This document shows, one piece after another, positions 8,988-18,398 of a stretch of 64,000 nt of DNA. Position numbers and translations under genes: made by a program. Origin of the DNA: Bacillus sp. NTK074B (GTDB taxonomy: Bacteria; Bacillota; Bacilli; Bacillales; Bacillaceae_B); contig NZ_JAFKOH010000006.1 in NCBI RefSeq assembly GCF_017303375.1, positions 186,001-250,000 of the forward strand. The letters are read 5' to 3'. Under the pieces are notes generated by a model. It saw nothing but the letters and a program-made list of their open reading frames with translations, made no database searches and was not told where the DNA came from. The stretch's first letter is position 1, and every line of letters starts with the position of its first letter.

Positions 8988-9155
8988 AGGGATTTTTCAG
9001 GGGATGTGGAGTCAGATTTCAAAATGACATGTAAATTGACACCCAAATGGATGATAGTAGCAGGAGATTCGTATAAGATACTAGTAATGATGGTATGACA
9101 TAGAAAAATCCTATTAAAAGTTAGGGGTATCCTTCTCATCCAGTCCTCAATAAAG

Positions 9156-9191
9156 AGGAGGAGCATCCTGTACGGGGATACTCCTCCTTTT
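9156..9191 (-). terminator. terminator of the prolyl hydroxylase gene
   Basis: AGGAGGAGCATCC (9156-9168) pairs with GGATACTCCTCCT (9176-9188), with one G-U pair. A T-run follows on the plus strand and a shorter one on the minus strand. Confidence 0.7.
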
Positions 9192-9194
9192 TAT

Positions 9195-9854
9195 TTATTT
9201 AAATACCTGCCTTCTCATCCACTGCGTTGCCGCCCATTTATCTCCAACGATAACCGGCGCGCCGCCATGAAGAGTCAAGTCGTTCAATTCCTGATTATCA
9301 TAAAAATATTCAAAGTAAACAGCCATACCTTTTTGAGGTGAAACTGATAGATTCAGTTTCGGGAAATAGGTTTCGCCGCCTTCCTCTACATCGTTCAGGT
9401 ACATGACGAGGGTGCTGATCCTCGGATTCTTCACCGGGCGTGCCGAAGCAGAGAAGAAATCGAAGTGAGCCTTATATTCCTGACCCGGTTTATAATTCAG
9501 GATTTGCAGCCCTTCCCCGTGCTCGACAGGTATATTCATAATCTGAGAGATCCGTCTTTCGACACGCGTCACAACGTCATGTTCGTTCTCTTCCAGAAAT
9601 ACTGAGCTGCTTGTTCTCAGTTCGTCCACAGAGCGGGTGTTCCCAATTTTAGAACGCTCAACCTTGTCAACGGAAAGCTGGATGAGTTCGTCACATTCTC
9701 CTTCGCTCAAGACATTGCCAAGAACGACAATCAGTGGCTCCTCCAGTTTCGCGATAATCTGAATCTCTCTGTCTTCCGTCTTGATCTTATTCCCCGTATG
9801 GTGAAAAATTGTTTGTTCTTTTAAAGTTACTTCTTTCGTATCCATTGCCAACAT
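9195..9854 (-). CDS. 2-oxoglutarate/Fe(II) prolyl 4-hydroxylase-like oxygenase
   Basis: About 219 residues, the size of the bacterial P4H family (a B. anthracis enzyme is the known example). The double-stranded beta-helix core shows the iron ligands H-x-D in AHFDFF and a distal His in LTLHGG, with the 2-oxoglutarate lysine ten residues later in GDKWAATQWMR. EEGGETYFP and the HGG segment are typical of P4H. The substrate (perhaps proline-rich or collagen-like surface proteins, or a translation factor) is not given by context. A TTG at 9860 and ATGs at 9857 and 9854 are all possible; the AGG upstream best fits 9854. The gene is monocistronic. Confidence 0.88.
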   Translation of the reverse strand: MLAMDTKEVTLKEQTIFHHTGNKIKTEDREIQIIAKLEEPLIVVLGNVLSEGECDELIQLSVDKVERSKIGNTRSVDELRTSSSVFLEENEHDVVTRVERRISQIMNIPVEHGEGLQILNYKPGQEYKAHFDFFSASARPVKNPRISTLVMYLNDVEEGGETYFPKLNLSVSPQKGMAVYFEYFYDNQELNDLTLHGGAPVIVGDKWAATQWMRRQVFK

Positions 9855-10100
9855 CATCAACCTTATATCGTATTTTAAACATTCTGAACATTTTCGTTGA
9901 TGGAAGCATCAGTGATTCTTCCAATCGAAAGAAAAAACGATTGCAACAATAGGCATAACTGTATTCACTCTTGTTGGATGGTGGTCTCCTCCTGCAAGTC
10001 AAAAAGGATAGCTTTGAGCTTCTTTCTTCATTTTACACCTTGAATTTTTGTATATCTATTATTATTGTTAATTATTTTCTCAAAGAGTGATGGTAAATGA

Positions 10101-10150
10101 AAAAAGCCTGAAGAAAAATGGTTAGACATCACGAACCATTCTTCTTCAGA
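10101..10150 (-). terminator. terminator of the DUF3231 gene
   Basis: CTGAAGAAAAATGGTT (10108-10123) pairs with AACCATTCTTCTTCAG (10134-10149) with one mismatch. GCTTTTTTC follows on the minus strand. The rest of 9861-10100 has no convincing gene: it holds an AGGAGGAGACCACC sequence on the minus strand without a well-spaced start codon. Confidence 0.85.
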
Positions 10151-10183
10151 CGAACATGTGAAGAGATAGAATATCAGTATATT

Positions 10184-11200
10184 TTATTTTTGATTTTTTA
10201 AATGATCATAGTCCGTGGCACCCGGAGGCTGTTCAACCCACCCATTCTTAATGAGTAAATTCATTCCATCTTCCGCCAATACACCTATTTCCGTCATCAT
10301 CCTGAAATACACGGCGGCCATATCCCTCCGTTGACTAACAGCCAGAGCTTCACCATAATATCCAATTGCAGACGAAAGCAGCGTGACTATATGATACAGC
10401 ATAAGTTTATCAGAAAATGGAGGAGCCAGAGAATCCGTCACCTCGGTTTCAAATGTTCTGGGGACACTTAGATGGTCTTCTTTTAACATGGAGGAAAGTA
10501 AATCAAAATGCTTTTGACAAACCTGCCTGCCCCTATCCATGAAATGGCGTACTTCCTTCGATCGTGATACTTGTCTGAACCCTAATTCGAGTACCATCTT
10601 GGCCATCGTTTTTTGGAGGTTAAGGTACGTTCCGCTGATCTCTACTGAATTAATGGGCCTGCGATCACCCAGCCAACCTGTTAGAAAGCTTTGTTTTTTT
10701 ATAAAGTCAACCTGTTGGTGATTGTTTAATACTGGGGCTTTGCTGAGAATTCCTTTCTGTAACAGGATAGTAGTAGATTTTTTATATAAATCCATCGTTT
10801 GTGAAGTGCATTCAGTAAAATAGTCCATATAATCTTGTTTAGTAGACGTACCAAGGGCCCCAGTGTATCGGGTCATTCCATGAATAGCCATAATATTGAT
10901 GTAAACAAGCATAAATGTATCTGTAAATAGTCGTGGGGCATTTACATTAACGTCCTCCTCGGTAAAACCCAAAGGGACGGGGTAATCGTCATTCTTTAAA
11001 AAGTGCTTTATACTCTTCAAATGGGACTCTGACAATTCCAATGCCAACGTTAAAACTTCCTTAATCTCTTTATCTTCCACCCAATAAAGGAAATGACGAA
11101 GGATACAGCATGATAAACTATCGTTAATGTATTGTGACCATATAACCCCATACTCAGATGCGGATGTTCTCGTCTTATGATTACCATTTCCACTTCTCAT
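10184..11200 (-). CDS. DUF3231 family protein (duplicated ferritin-like helical domains)
   Basis: About 338 residues, all-helical, with two similar halves (about 15-165 and 180-330). Each half contains a long helix followed by a YxxY/H-rich segment, for example FMLVYINIMAIHGMTRYTGALG and LMLYHIVTLLSSAIGYYGEALAV. This matches DUF3231, found mainly in spore-forming Bacilli and related in shape to CotF/ferritin-like coat proteins. A spore or stress role is inference. I prefer the ATG at 11200: GGCGG lies 9 bases upstream, and the alternative GTG at 11209 overlaps that site. It ends in a clear terminator and appears monocistronic. Confidence 0.8.
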   Translation of the reverse strand: MRSGNGNHKTRTSASEYGVIWSQYINDSLSCCILRHFLYWVEDKEIKEVLTLALELSESHLKSIKHFLKNDDYPVPLGFTEEDVNVNAPRLFTDTFMLVYINIMAIHGMTRYTGALGTSTKQDYMDYFTECTSQTMDLYKKSTTILLQKGILSKAPVLNNHQQVDFIKKQSFLTGWLGDRRPINSVEISGTYLNLQKTMAKMVLELGFRQVSRSKEVRHFMDRGRQVCQKHFDLLSSMLKEDHLSVPRTFETEVTDSLAPPFSDKLMLYHIVTLLSSAIGYYGEALAVSQRRDMAAVYFRMMTEIGVLAEDGMNLLIKNGWVEQPPGATDYDHLKNQK

Positions 11201-11290
11201 TACGTACACCGCCTATAGTAATAGTAGAAATAGTTTATCCATGCTTATTCGATTTTATTAAATCTTTAATTAAACAAATTATGTAGACAT

Positions 11291-11323
11291 GAAAAAGCCA
11301 AGGATTTACGACCAATCCTTGGC
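11291..11323 (-). terminator. terminator of the binding-protein pseudogene
   Basis: GCCAAGGATT (11297-11306) pairs with AATCCTTGGC (11314-11323), with a T-run on the minus strand. Confidence 0.85.
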
Positions 11324-11343
11324 GTCAGGAAGGCATATATATC

Positions 11344-12954
11344 TTACACATTTCTTGACCAATGTCCTCTGCACACTTTTGTATCCACTAATTCAAAGGT
11401 TGTTCGATAAGGTCTAAAGTCAACGTTTTTATTTACAGCGTATAACTTATAGGGTGCACATAGAAATAAAGCCAACGCTTCATTATGGACGAATCGATCC
11501 ACTTCTTTCGCCCTTTCAATGAATGCACGCTGATTGGTTTCCCTTGCCATGGCTTGATATACCTTTTCAAATTCAGGGAGAACGGGGCTTGCCCGCAGTA
11601 CCCCGTCTGCTCCAAGACATTCTCGGTGAAAGAAAGCTGGCGTTCCCTCATAAAAGAAGGCTGAGGGACTGCCAATGAAAAGATCCCAGTTAGGAATAAG
11701 TTTTTTTTCTGCAAGGACTCTTCTCCATCTTAGTTCGTCTCGTCCTGAAAGAATATTCAGCTTGATTGAGACACCGAAAGCCTCTTTAAGTTGGGCAGCT
11801 ATCATGGTTGCAACTGATTGGTAGATTTCCGGTGTGACGATGCGTAATGGTCTTTCGTCAGGCCATTTAACCTCATTGAATAGTTGATTTGCTTTAGAAG
11901 GATTATACGAAATTGGCTTGAGCTCTTGAGGAAAGTCCACTGCCCAAGGAGGAGTAAAAGCGGGCACTGCTTCAGCATAGCCATGGAAGGCTTCCCTGAT
12001 AATCTCCTCTTGGTTGATGGCATAATTAAATGCCAGGCGGAGTCTTCTATCGGAGAATCGGACATCCTCTTGAAATCGATTAAAGATTCCTGTTACGATC
12101 CTATCGCCTCCGTTGAAGACCAGTTTGGCGTACTTGGAAGATTGAACCCTGAGGGCATACTCTGGCGAAACCTCAGTGACAATATCTACTTCCCCTTCTC
12201 TATCCATACAATAATGTAACGCTTGATTTTGGGTTAGGTCATTTCTAAAGACAATCTTCTTGATTTCCGGTCTCCTCTTGTGATTCCAATAGAGCGGATT
12301 GGCTTCAAGTACAATGAAATCGGTTCGGTCTTCTTTCACTGTTAGCCAATTAGAGGTGTACGGATTTTTCTGGATGACGCTTTGGATATTTTCAATCGAG
12401 GAATATCCCTCTTTTAAAATGAAGGGTCCCGTGCCCCACGGTCCCGGTGCATCAAGTACTCACCAATGCCCTTCAGCCGTTCCAAGCTTTTTATAACCAA
12501 AACCAATGGTTTCCCAAAATGATCGGTTCGGAAAATGATATGCTCTAAGCTTGCCGAGGGCCAACCCTTCTGGAGTAGGAAAATGAAACACGACTGTGTG
12601 TGAATCTACCTTCTCTACTGTAGTCCCATCTGGGAAATTAGCCCACGTTCCAGGAGGATGAGGAGAGAGCCATGGTTTAATTTCATCAAACGCTCTTATA
12701 ACATAGTCAGCGTTAAAAGGTTCGTGGTTATGAAAGAGTACACCTTCCCGCAAATGTAATTGAAGGGTCATCTCATCAAGCCAGTGGAACTTATTGGCAA
12801 GTGAGGGAGTGATTCCGCCTTCGTGATTTGCGCGCACAGCCTCCTCCATTGTGTTGAATAAAACATAAAGCCAATTGTATGCAGAATTGTCCACCACATG
12901 CAGGCAGCCAGTAGGGATTTCGGAACCCCGCTCTCCTTCTGGATTCATGTTCAT
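11344..12954 (-). pseudogene. SBP_bac_5/SgrR-like solute-binding protein gene interrupted by one TGA
   Basis: Two open segments (12460-12954 and 11344-12339) lie in the same frame. Together they form one protein of about 536 residues with the oligopeptide-binding (SBP family 5) fold: EGVLFHNHEPFNADYVIRAFDE, then GTGPFILKEG, EANPLYWN and ALHYCMDREGEVDIV. They are separated by a single in-frame TGA at 12460-12462 (about residue 165), directly after a Trp codon, where a second Trp (TGG) would fit. The start has a good ribosome site (AAAGGGGA). There is no signal peptide and no N-terminal helix-turn-helix, so it resembles the C-terminal part of SgrR-type regulators. Nonsense mutation, sequencing error or readthrough are all possible. 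Confidence 0.8.
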
Positions 12955-13035
12955 ATTATTCCCCTTTCTTATCTGAAAGTCCTAATCATCCCTTCATTTT
13001 ATGCATCAATTCGCGGTTCATACCCCTTTTACAAC

Positions 13036-13072
13036 AAAAAGAAAGGGCCATGCTCCTTGTCCCTTTCTTTCC
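13036..13072 (-). terminator. terminator of the fused sigma/anti-sigma gene
   Basis: AAAGAAAGGG (13038-13047) pairs with CCCTTTCTTT (13061-13070), followed by T on the minus strand. Confidence 0.75.
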
Positions 13073-13113
13073 CATATCGTTTTTTTCGTGAAGTCGGGAG
13101 GGAGTCACAACCA

Positions 13114-15156
13114 TTAATCCTGCTCAAGATCCACCGTCGTCCAATCGTTTACATATTTGGTTGTACTGTAGCCTTGGATAACCAGCTGTTTCGGTACAAT
13201 GTCTTCGTCGGAAGCCTGATTATAAAATTCAATCGTCTGTTTTGTATCAAAATAGCGTGGTTGTTCCTCTTGATCGAAGATAAATTCCTCTGGCTTGTGA
13301 AAGTTCCCCTCTTTGTCCATCAGCATGCCGTCTCCCCCGCTTATACCGACAGAGATATTGGCATCCGTTCTTTCATTAAAATCATAGAATCCGTACTGAA
13401 TATTTTCGTATGTCCGTTCCTTGTTTATATCGTGTGTCACTTCCACATGTGCAGGATTTCCAACCTGAATTTTATCGATGGTAACGTTATTCCCTTGATA
13501 CTGAAAGGTTTTAGGAATGTCGTTGACAGATCCTAGTTCGATCGTCTTCCGGTCGTCTACAGTAAGATGGACGGAGTCGAACTGAATAGTCACTTCCCCC
13601 GGATCATCAAAATAGAGAGTATCAAAGCTTGAAGTAAAGGAATCCCACTCTCGTTGCTCATATGATTCAACATACAAACTTGCACCAAAGATATTTGCTT
13701 TTTTCTTTTCTCCATCTACCTTAATGGAGTCAAAATTAATCCTATCAATCCGTTCTTTCTCCCTATCGTTTTGAAGACTATATTGCAGGACGGTTGTAGT
13801 GGGAGCGATTGTCAATTGATCCAAACGAACAGGAATCTCTCCTACTTTGACCACCTGATCCAGCTTATGGACCCGGGATTCTTTCTTTTCAAACGGAATC
13901 TCGAAGCTCCAATCCCCCTCGGCAAACTTCATCTCCATTCTGCGGTCCATACCCTCTTTGGGATCGTTCGGCACTTGCATAAGCCTTGCCACATTCAGTT
14001 TAATGGTTCCCTTGTCAACAGATACCGGCATCAGACTCATCGTTCCTCTATACACATTTTCTTCCTCATTGTGTAGGTCATTCTGATCAATTGGAGGGGA
14101 ATAATAGTGTGTATTCGAATCCATATCCAAAACGTCACGCTCATTCTCGATGTAGATGCCTTCATATGCATTCATCATATACCGTTCATCTTTTTTTTCA
14201 TTCTCGACTTCATAAAACACCAGCGTCTGCACCTCATCAGCCACAACACTCTTGATTGTGATCTTCACACCGTCACTCTCCGCCACCAAGTTCAATCTTT
14301 CACCCAGGCCTTCCTGGAGAAAGGTGCGTAATTGTTCATCCTCTTCCGTATATGAGTAATACAGCTTCGCAAATCCACCTGTCACAAATCCCGTGATGAT
14401 AAGGAGTGCGAAAATACCTCCGAAGGAAAGCAGAAGGGATCTTCGCTTCTTCTTCCGTTTCTGTCTGCACTCCTCCCTATCTTTAAGCCTCGATCGCACT
14501 CTCTCCATAAGTTCTCCAGGAGCGTGCGCATCTTCTGCCAATCCGTTAAGTGCCAGAGTGACATCCTGGAACGAGGCAAGGTCCTCCTGACACTCCGGGC
14601 AATGATAAATATGGATTTCAAATTCGACCTTTTTAGGGCGTTCCATGGATTTCCCTAAATAATCAAGATAATCGTTCTGATAGTCGGCACAGCCTGAAAA
14701 TTCCGTGCCATACCCCATTTTTCCCCTAAGTTTCCGGATGCCTGAGTATAAGCGGGATTTCACCTCATCAACGGTGATGTCAAGGATTCCGGCGGCTTCC
14801 TCCTTGGAACATCCTTTCATATACACCAATGCCACGGCCTCTTTATCTGCTCCCTGAATCTGTTGAAATATGTGAAAGGGATCACCCTCATTTGTACTTG
14901 ATGAATTCTCTGTCCTCTCCAGACATTCTCCGAAAAAAATGGATGTGGTAGAGTGATCCTTCTTACTTTTTTTCTCCTTCAACATATGGATGATCGTGCG
15001 GTAGAATACATTTTCTATTTCCTTTTGATCATCAAGATACACCCGACCCAGGGCATACAAGGAATGCTTCTCTCCTTCAACACGGGTAAGAATCGTTTCC
15101 AATTCCCTGTCACTGATCCATTTTTCCGTGACGGTACTGGTTTCTACTTTTGCCAT
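13114..15156 (-). CDS. sigma-like/zinc-finger/DUF4179-like fusion protein
   Basis: About 680 residues. Residues about 25-65 look like a reduced sigma region 2. About 95-145 are a clear sigma region 4 helix-turn-helix (ADKEAVALVYMKGCSKEEAAGI, then DEVKSRLYSGIRKLR). About 156-189 form an anti-sigma zinc finger of the ZAS type (C-x25-H-x3-C-x2-C, HIYHCPEC). A basic stretch and one membrane helix follow at about 240-268, then a large extracytoplasmic beta-rich region like that of DUF4179 anti-sigmas. Sigma factor and anti-sigma are thus in one chain. I start at 15156 because GGGGGAGAG lies just upstream; a second ATG at 15177 would precede that site. Its partner and target genes are unknown. Confidence 0.75.
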   Translation of the reverse strand: MAKVETSTVTEKWISDRELETILTRVEGEKHSLYALGRVYLDDQKEIENVFYRTIIHMLKEKKSKKDHSTTSIFFGECLERTENSSSTNEGDPFHIFQQIQGADKEAVALVYMKGCSKEEAAGILDITVDEVKSRLYSGIRKLRGKMGYGTEFSGCADYQNDYLDYLGKSMERPKKVEFEIHIYHCPECQEDLASFQDVTLALNGLAEDAHAPGELMERVRSRLKDREECRQKRKKKRRSLLLSFGGIFALLIITGFVTGGFAKLYYSYTEEDEQLRTFLQEGLGERLNLVAESDGVKITIKSVVADEVQTLVFYEVENEKKDERYMMNAYEGIYIENERDVLDMDSNTHYYSPPIDQNDLHNEEENVYRGTMSLMPVSVDKGTIKLNVARLMQVPNDPKEGMDRRMEMKFAEGDWSFEIPFEKKESRVHKLDQVVKVGEIPVRLDQLTIAPTTTVLQYSLQNDREKERIDRINFDSIKVDGEKKKANIFGASLYVESYEQREWDSFTSSFDTLYFDDPGEVTIQFDSVHLTVDDRKTIELGSVNDIPKTFQYQGNNVTIDKIQVGNPAHVEVTHDINKERTYENIQYGFYDFNERTDANISVGISGGDGMLMDKEGNFHKPEEFIFDQEEQPRYFDTKQTIEFYNQASDEDIVPKQLVIQGYSTTKYVNDWTTVDLEQD

Positions 15157-15258
15157 AGCTGTCTCTCCCCCTACCATTTACCTACTAGTAATTATTTCAA
15201 AATTCCCAAAAATCCACAATCCTTTTCTATTACTTTCCACGTTGTCTCTGAAATCTGA

Positions 15259-15288
15259 TTGACGAATCTCTTCGGACTCATCTATAAT
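15259..15288 (+). promoter_or_regulatory. sigma-A promoter of the first RsbR paralog
   Basis: TTGACG (15259-15264) and TATAAT (15283-15288) are 18 bases apart. The promoter overlaps an ATG-less upstream extension of the frame, which supports the later start at 15334. Confidence 0.75.
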
Positions 15289-15333
15289 TTTTTACTGAAG
15301 TGTCATTTATTAGGATGTGAAAGAGGCGTGGAA

Positions 15334-16185
15334 ATGAAAACAAAAGACAAGTTGATGGATTACGTTCGTTTGCAATCGGATGAGATCATCCGGGAATGGT
15401 TGGATTTGCGTGAAGTTGATCCCTTTTCGATTTTCAATGTAAATGAGTCACAAGAGACAGAGGAAAAGCTGATGGAAGAGTCGGGCAGTTTCATTCTATG
15501 TATAACAGAAGCCTTGATCCAGAGTGATAAGAGGATTTCCCCAAAATTACTGGATTGGTCGGAAGCGATTGCAAAGGAACGGGTGAATGATGGAACAAGC
15601 ATCGATAAAGTGCTCGATCAGTTCCAGCTGTTCAGATCCCTCTATTATCAATCTATGAAAACTTGGCTGATGGAGTATGGAGGTCTCCCCCTGAATGAAC
15701 AATATGAATTGATTGGAACCTATCATTCTATCTTTGATGAAGTGATTAAAACGTTCGTCATTTCCTACAAAACCCATTATGAAAATAGGCTGAAAGACCA
15801 AATGGGATTGATCAATGAGTTAAGTTCCCCGATTATCCCGTTGTCTGAAAACATTGCGATCCTCCCCATTGTCGGGGACATTGATACAACCCGGGCCAAA
15901 TATATTATGGAACATGCCCTCGCGGAATGTGTGCAAAAAGAAATCCATCATTTGGTGGTGGACCTATCAGCCGTTCCCGTCATTGACACCATGGTTGCAC
16001 AGAAAATCTTCGAACTGATGAACACGCTCACATTGATCGGTGTCCATCCAGTGATCACGGGAATCCGGCCTGCCATCGCTCAAACCGCTGTTCAGCTAGG
16101 GATCCCACTCGGTACCCTAAATATCCACTCCACCCTGATTCAGGCTTTAAAGGGGCTTGGATACAGCATCAACACAAGTCAATAA
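15334..16185 (+). CDS. RsbR-family stressosome protein (STAS domain)
   Basis: 283 residues: a helical globin-like N-terminal sensor module (about 1-150) and a C-terminal STAS domain (about 165-280). Both phosphorylatable threonines of RsbR proteins have counterparts, in GDIDTTRA and VIDTMVAQ. In B. subtilis, RsbR paralogs build the stressosome with RsbS and RsbT and set SigB activity; a similar role is inferred. The start at 15334 follows AGAGG and a sigma-A promoter. The gene stands alone, without rsbS/rsbT neighbours. A second paralog (17387-18220) lies nearby on the other strand. Confidence 0.9.
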   Translation: MKTKDKLMDYVRLQSDEIIREWLDLREVDPFSIFNVNESQETEEKLMEESGSFILCITEALIQSDKRISPKLLDWSEAIAKERVNDGTSIDKVLDQFQLFRSLYYQSMKTWLMEYGGLPLNEQYELIGTYHSIFDEVIKTFVISYKTHYENRLKDQMGLINELSSPIIPLSENIAILPIVGDIDTTRAKYIMEHALAECVQKEIHHLVVDLSAVPVIDTMVAQKIFELMNTLTLIGVHPVITGIRPAIAQTAVQLGIPLGTLNIHSTLIQALKGLGYSINTSQ

Positions 16186-16188
16186 CCA

Positions 16189-16225
16189 AAAGAGGTCAGG
16201 ACCCAAATTTGGATCCCGACCTCTT
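16189..16225. terminator. bidirectional terminator
   Basis: AAAGAGGTC (16189-16197) pairs with GACCTCTTT (16217-16225) between the convergent rsbR-like gene and the 110-residue gene. Confidence 0.8.
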
Positions 16226-16232
16226 TCCTGTT

Positions 16233-16565
16233 TTATATGCGATCAATTTCACCCAGCTGTGATTGCATATCCAGCTCCACCATTTCTTGTGCTTTCGTAA
16301 AGGTAAACACCTCATTGGATACCCATTGATTGTATAATTTAGACAATGCATTCCGGTGATAGACCGTACCCTTCACCTCTGAAAAGAAGTAGATAATCAA
16401 TAGATTGGTCACATCAGCCGGAAGGGATTTCTTACGCTCGATCCCTTTCAGGGAGAGGATGTCCAAACCTCTCAGGGGACTGCCGATCACGGTTTCAGCC
16501 ATATGAAAGTGGTCGGCTGTCTTGCATAGTAACACGAGTTCTGGATTCAATTCTTCAAATTTCAA
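16233..16565 (-). CDS. small protein with a possible DnaD/DnaB-like helical domain
   Basis: 110 residues. The central part (LPADVTNLLIIYFFSEVKG, then ALSKLYNQWVSNEVFTFTKAQEMVE) resembles the C-terminal DnaB_2/DnaD domain, in which a helix pair is followed by a conserved W and a T-x-x-E-A-like turn. The resemblance is by eye only. That family binds DNA in replication restart, but a free-standing 110-residue version far from replication genes could have another job. It follows the rsbR-like gene convergently and has its own start region with little visible ribosome site. Confidence 0.5.
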   Translation of the reverse strand: MKFEELNPELVLLCKTADHFHMAETVIGSPLRGLDILSLKGIERKKSLPADVTNLLIIYFFSEVKGTVYHRNALSKLYNQWVSNEVFTFTKAQEMVELDMQSQLGEIDRI

Positions 16566-16685
16566 GTGAATTCCCCTTTAACATAGAAAGTGTACATATG
16601 TGTTACACTTCGATCTAATCTTAACTATAAGATTCCCTACTATGTAGTATAACAAAAAAGCGATTCAGGTAGACCATTCGGTGTG

Positions 16686-17234
16686 TTAATTTTTAGTCAA
16701 CCAAAATTCCATGACTTTCTCTTGTACAGAAGGGTAAATCAGGTTCTTTACCTGTTGTTCCATCAGGTAACATTCTGTAACCCAATCAGGTAGGATGCTA
16801 TTCTTCTCCTTCCATAGACGGGTTCGCTCCAATGCATCCCTTACCCGCATCTTCACCCATGTATCCGTCATCATGCTGCCTTCATACCCTGGTTCTTCCA
16901 TCAATAGAGGATGGACGGATCGGCTGTAATAAGGGGTTCCACCATCCATATGGCTCATGTTCCTCACCCATATGACACTTTCATCGGGCAAAAAACCGAT
17001 GTTCCGCTTCTCTGTGGTCGGCCTTGTGTATTCCTCTAAATAACAGAAACAGCCTGACCACTCCCCGTCGGCCTCATTGGGCAGGATTATTTCTGTTGTG
17101 TAAACCGGTTGATCCGTTTGAAAGAGGTTTTGCACCACGCGGTTGATAAAAAAAGGGGTTCTCTGCTCATCCATCTTCGGTGATCCACATTTAAATCCAC
17201 TGTGATGATAACGGATTATTTTAACGAATTTCAT
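16686..17234 (-). CDS. hypothetical protein, 182 residues
   Basis: I do not recognise this soluble protein. It is rich in aromatic and charged residues, with no signal peptide or membrane helix. It contains a CFCYLEEYTR segment and several Trp. The start is supported by AAGGAGGGC upstream (minus strand). It lies between two RsbR paralogs, and no terminator separates it clearly from the 110-residue gene downstream, so the two could share a transcript. Function unknown. Confidence 0.6.
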   Translation of the reverse strand: MKFVKIIRYHHSGFKCGSPKMDEQRTPFFINRVVQNLFQTDQPVYTTEIILPNEADGEWSGCFCYLEEYTRPTTEKRNIGFLPDESVIWVRNMSHMDGGTPYYSRSVHPLLMEEPGYEGSMMTDTWVKMRVRDALERTRLWKEKNSILPDWVTECYLMEQQVKNLIYPSVQEKVMEFWLTKN

Positions 17235-17345
17235 GGTGCCCTCCTTTCAGGGTGAATTCCTCTAAGGGACAACCTCACCAAATTCACTCTATAATGGTGG
17301 TAATCCCCTATATAAATTGCTTATAAACTAAGAAAGGATAAAAAA

Positions 17346-17385
17346 GAAAGAAACGAGGGGTATATGTTAATCCCTCGTTTCTTTC
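17346..17385 (-). terminator. terminator of the second RsbR paralog
   Basis: A perfect 14-bp stem (GAAAGAAACGAGGG with CCCTCGTTTCTTTC) followed by CTTTTTTA on the minus strand, two bases after the gene's stop. Confidence 0.9.
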
Positions 17386-17386
17386 C

Positions 17387-18220
17387 CTAACCCTTCTCGT
17401 TCAATGCACGCTCAAGTGTGGAAGTCACTGAAATATTTTCAAAAGAGATCCCCAGTTGAATCGCCGTTTGAGCAATTTCAGGACGAATCCCTGAAATCGT
17501 ACTCTTCACTCCGATTAAATTCAGGCTTTCAATGATTTGAAATAACTGGTGGGCAACCATTGTGTCTACCATAATGACTCCGGAAAGATCAATGAAAAGA
17601 TGGTCAACATTTTTGTCGACACACTCAGCCAGCGTATTCTCAAGAATATACCTGGCCCTTCCCGTGTCGATGTCGCCGATCAAAGGCAGGACTCCCGTTT
17701 TTTTATTCAACAAAATGACCGGAGAACTCAACTCTCTGATCATTTCCTGTTGGGCATTCAACCGTCTTTGGGAATACTCAAAATTTTCTTCAGCAAATTT
17801 TGAGATGACAAGACTGAAGGTTTTAATGATAATATTTCTTAATGACTCAATTTCATCAATTGAATATTCATTGCCATGCATATGAATAAATTCGTTTAAG
17901 ATATCTAGATATTGATCCTGGGCCCTAAAAAACTCCCTCAGAATAAAATGTGTAGGGGTTTGCAAATGTTCTTCATCCCTGGCAATTTCTTCGATCCATT
18001 GTTCAAAGTTGCACAGTGCATCCTGTTCCACATCTTTAAAAAGATTACAAAACCGTTCGTGAAACGCGTGGTTTTGCTCTTTTAAAGTTTGGATTACCCT
18101 AGAATCCTTGGAAGCATAAACTCCAGTAGGATCGCTCTTATCCAATGACGCGTACCAATTCTCTGTCAACTGCCACGTCCGTTCACTCATAAACGTATAA
18201 AACTTATCCGATACTTGCAT
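17387..18220 (-). CDS. RsbR-family stressosome protein, second paralog
   Basis: 277 residues with the same architecture as the protein at 15334: helical sensor module (about 1-150), then a STAS domain with GDIDTGRA and MVDTMVAHQ holding both conserved threonines. The C-terminal part (SGIRPEIAQTAIQLGI) is almost identical to its neighbour, while the N-terminal half diverges strongly, as expected if the two sense different inputs. I start at 18220 (MQVSDKF), where GTAGG lies 7 bases upstream; the ATG at 18289 has no ribosome site. No rsbS or rsbT is nearby. Confidence 0.88.
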   Translation of the reverse strand: MQVSDKFYTFMSERTWQLTENWYASLDKSDPTGVYASKDSRVIQTLKEQNHAFHERFCNLFKDVEQDALCNFEQWIEEIARDEEHLQTPTHFILREFFRAQDQYLDILNEFIHMHGNEYSIDEIESLRNIIIKTFSLVISKFAEENFEYSQRRLNAQQEMIRELSSPVILLNKKTGVLPLIGDIDTGRARYILENTLAECVDKNVDHLFIDLSGVIMVDTMVAHQLFQIIESLNLIGVKSTISGIRPEIAQTAIQLGISFENISVTSTLERALNEKG

Positions 18221-18375
18221 TTTTGACCTACTTTCTTTAAGACGCGATGAATAGATTTGATGACCGTTCTTGTGTAAAGAATTTAACATCTATAAAAGTA
18301 ATGTACTATGTCCCCGTCATAAAAGAAAGAAAAAAGTTCAGCTGAAAGCTTTTCTAGTTCTGCTTCCATTTCATT

Positions 18376-18398
18376 AAGGCAAAGGACTTGCCTTTTTA
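18376..18398 (+). terminator. terminator-like hairpin upstream of asnB
   Basis: AAGGCAA-AGGAC-TTGCCTT followed by TTTA on the plus strand, where no plus-strand gene lies upstream. It may end a short untranslated RNA or serve as an attenuator if transcription starts further left. Confidence 0.45.

Noticed and set aside
9861-10100. AGGAGGAGACCACC on the minus strand as a leader-peptide start
   Set aside because: No start codon lies at suitable distance; the nearest GTG is 19 bases away.
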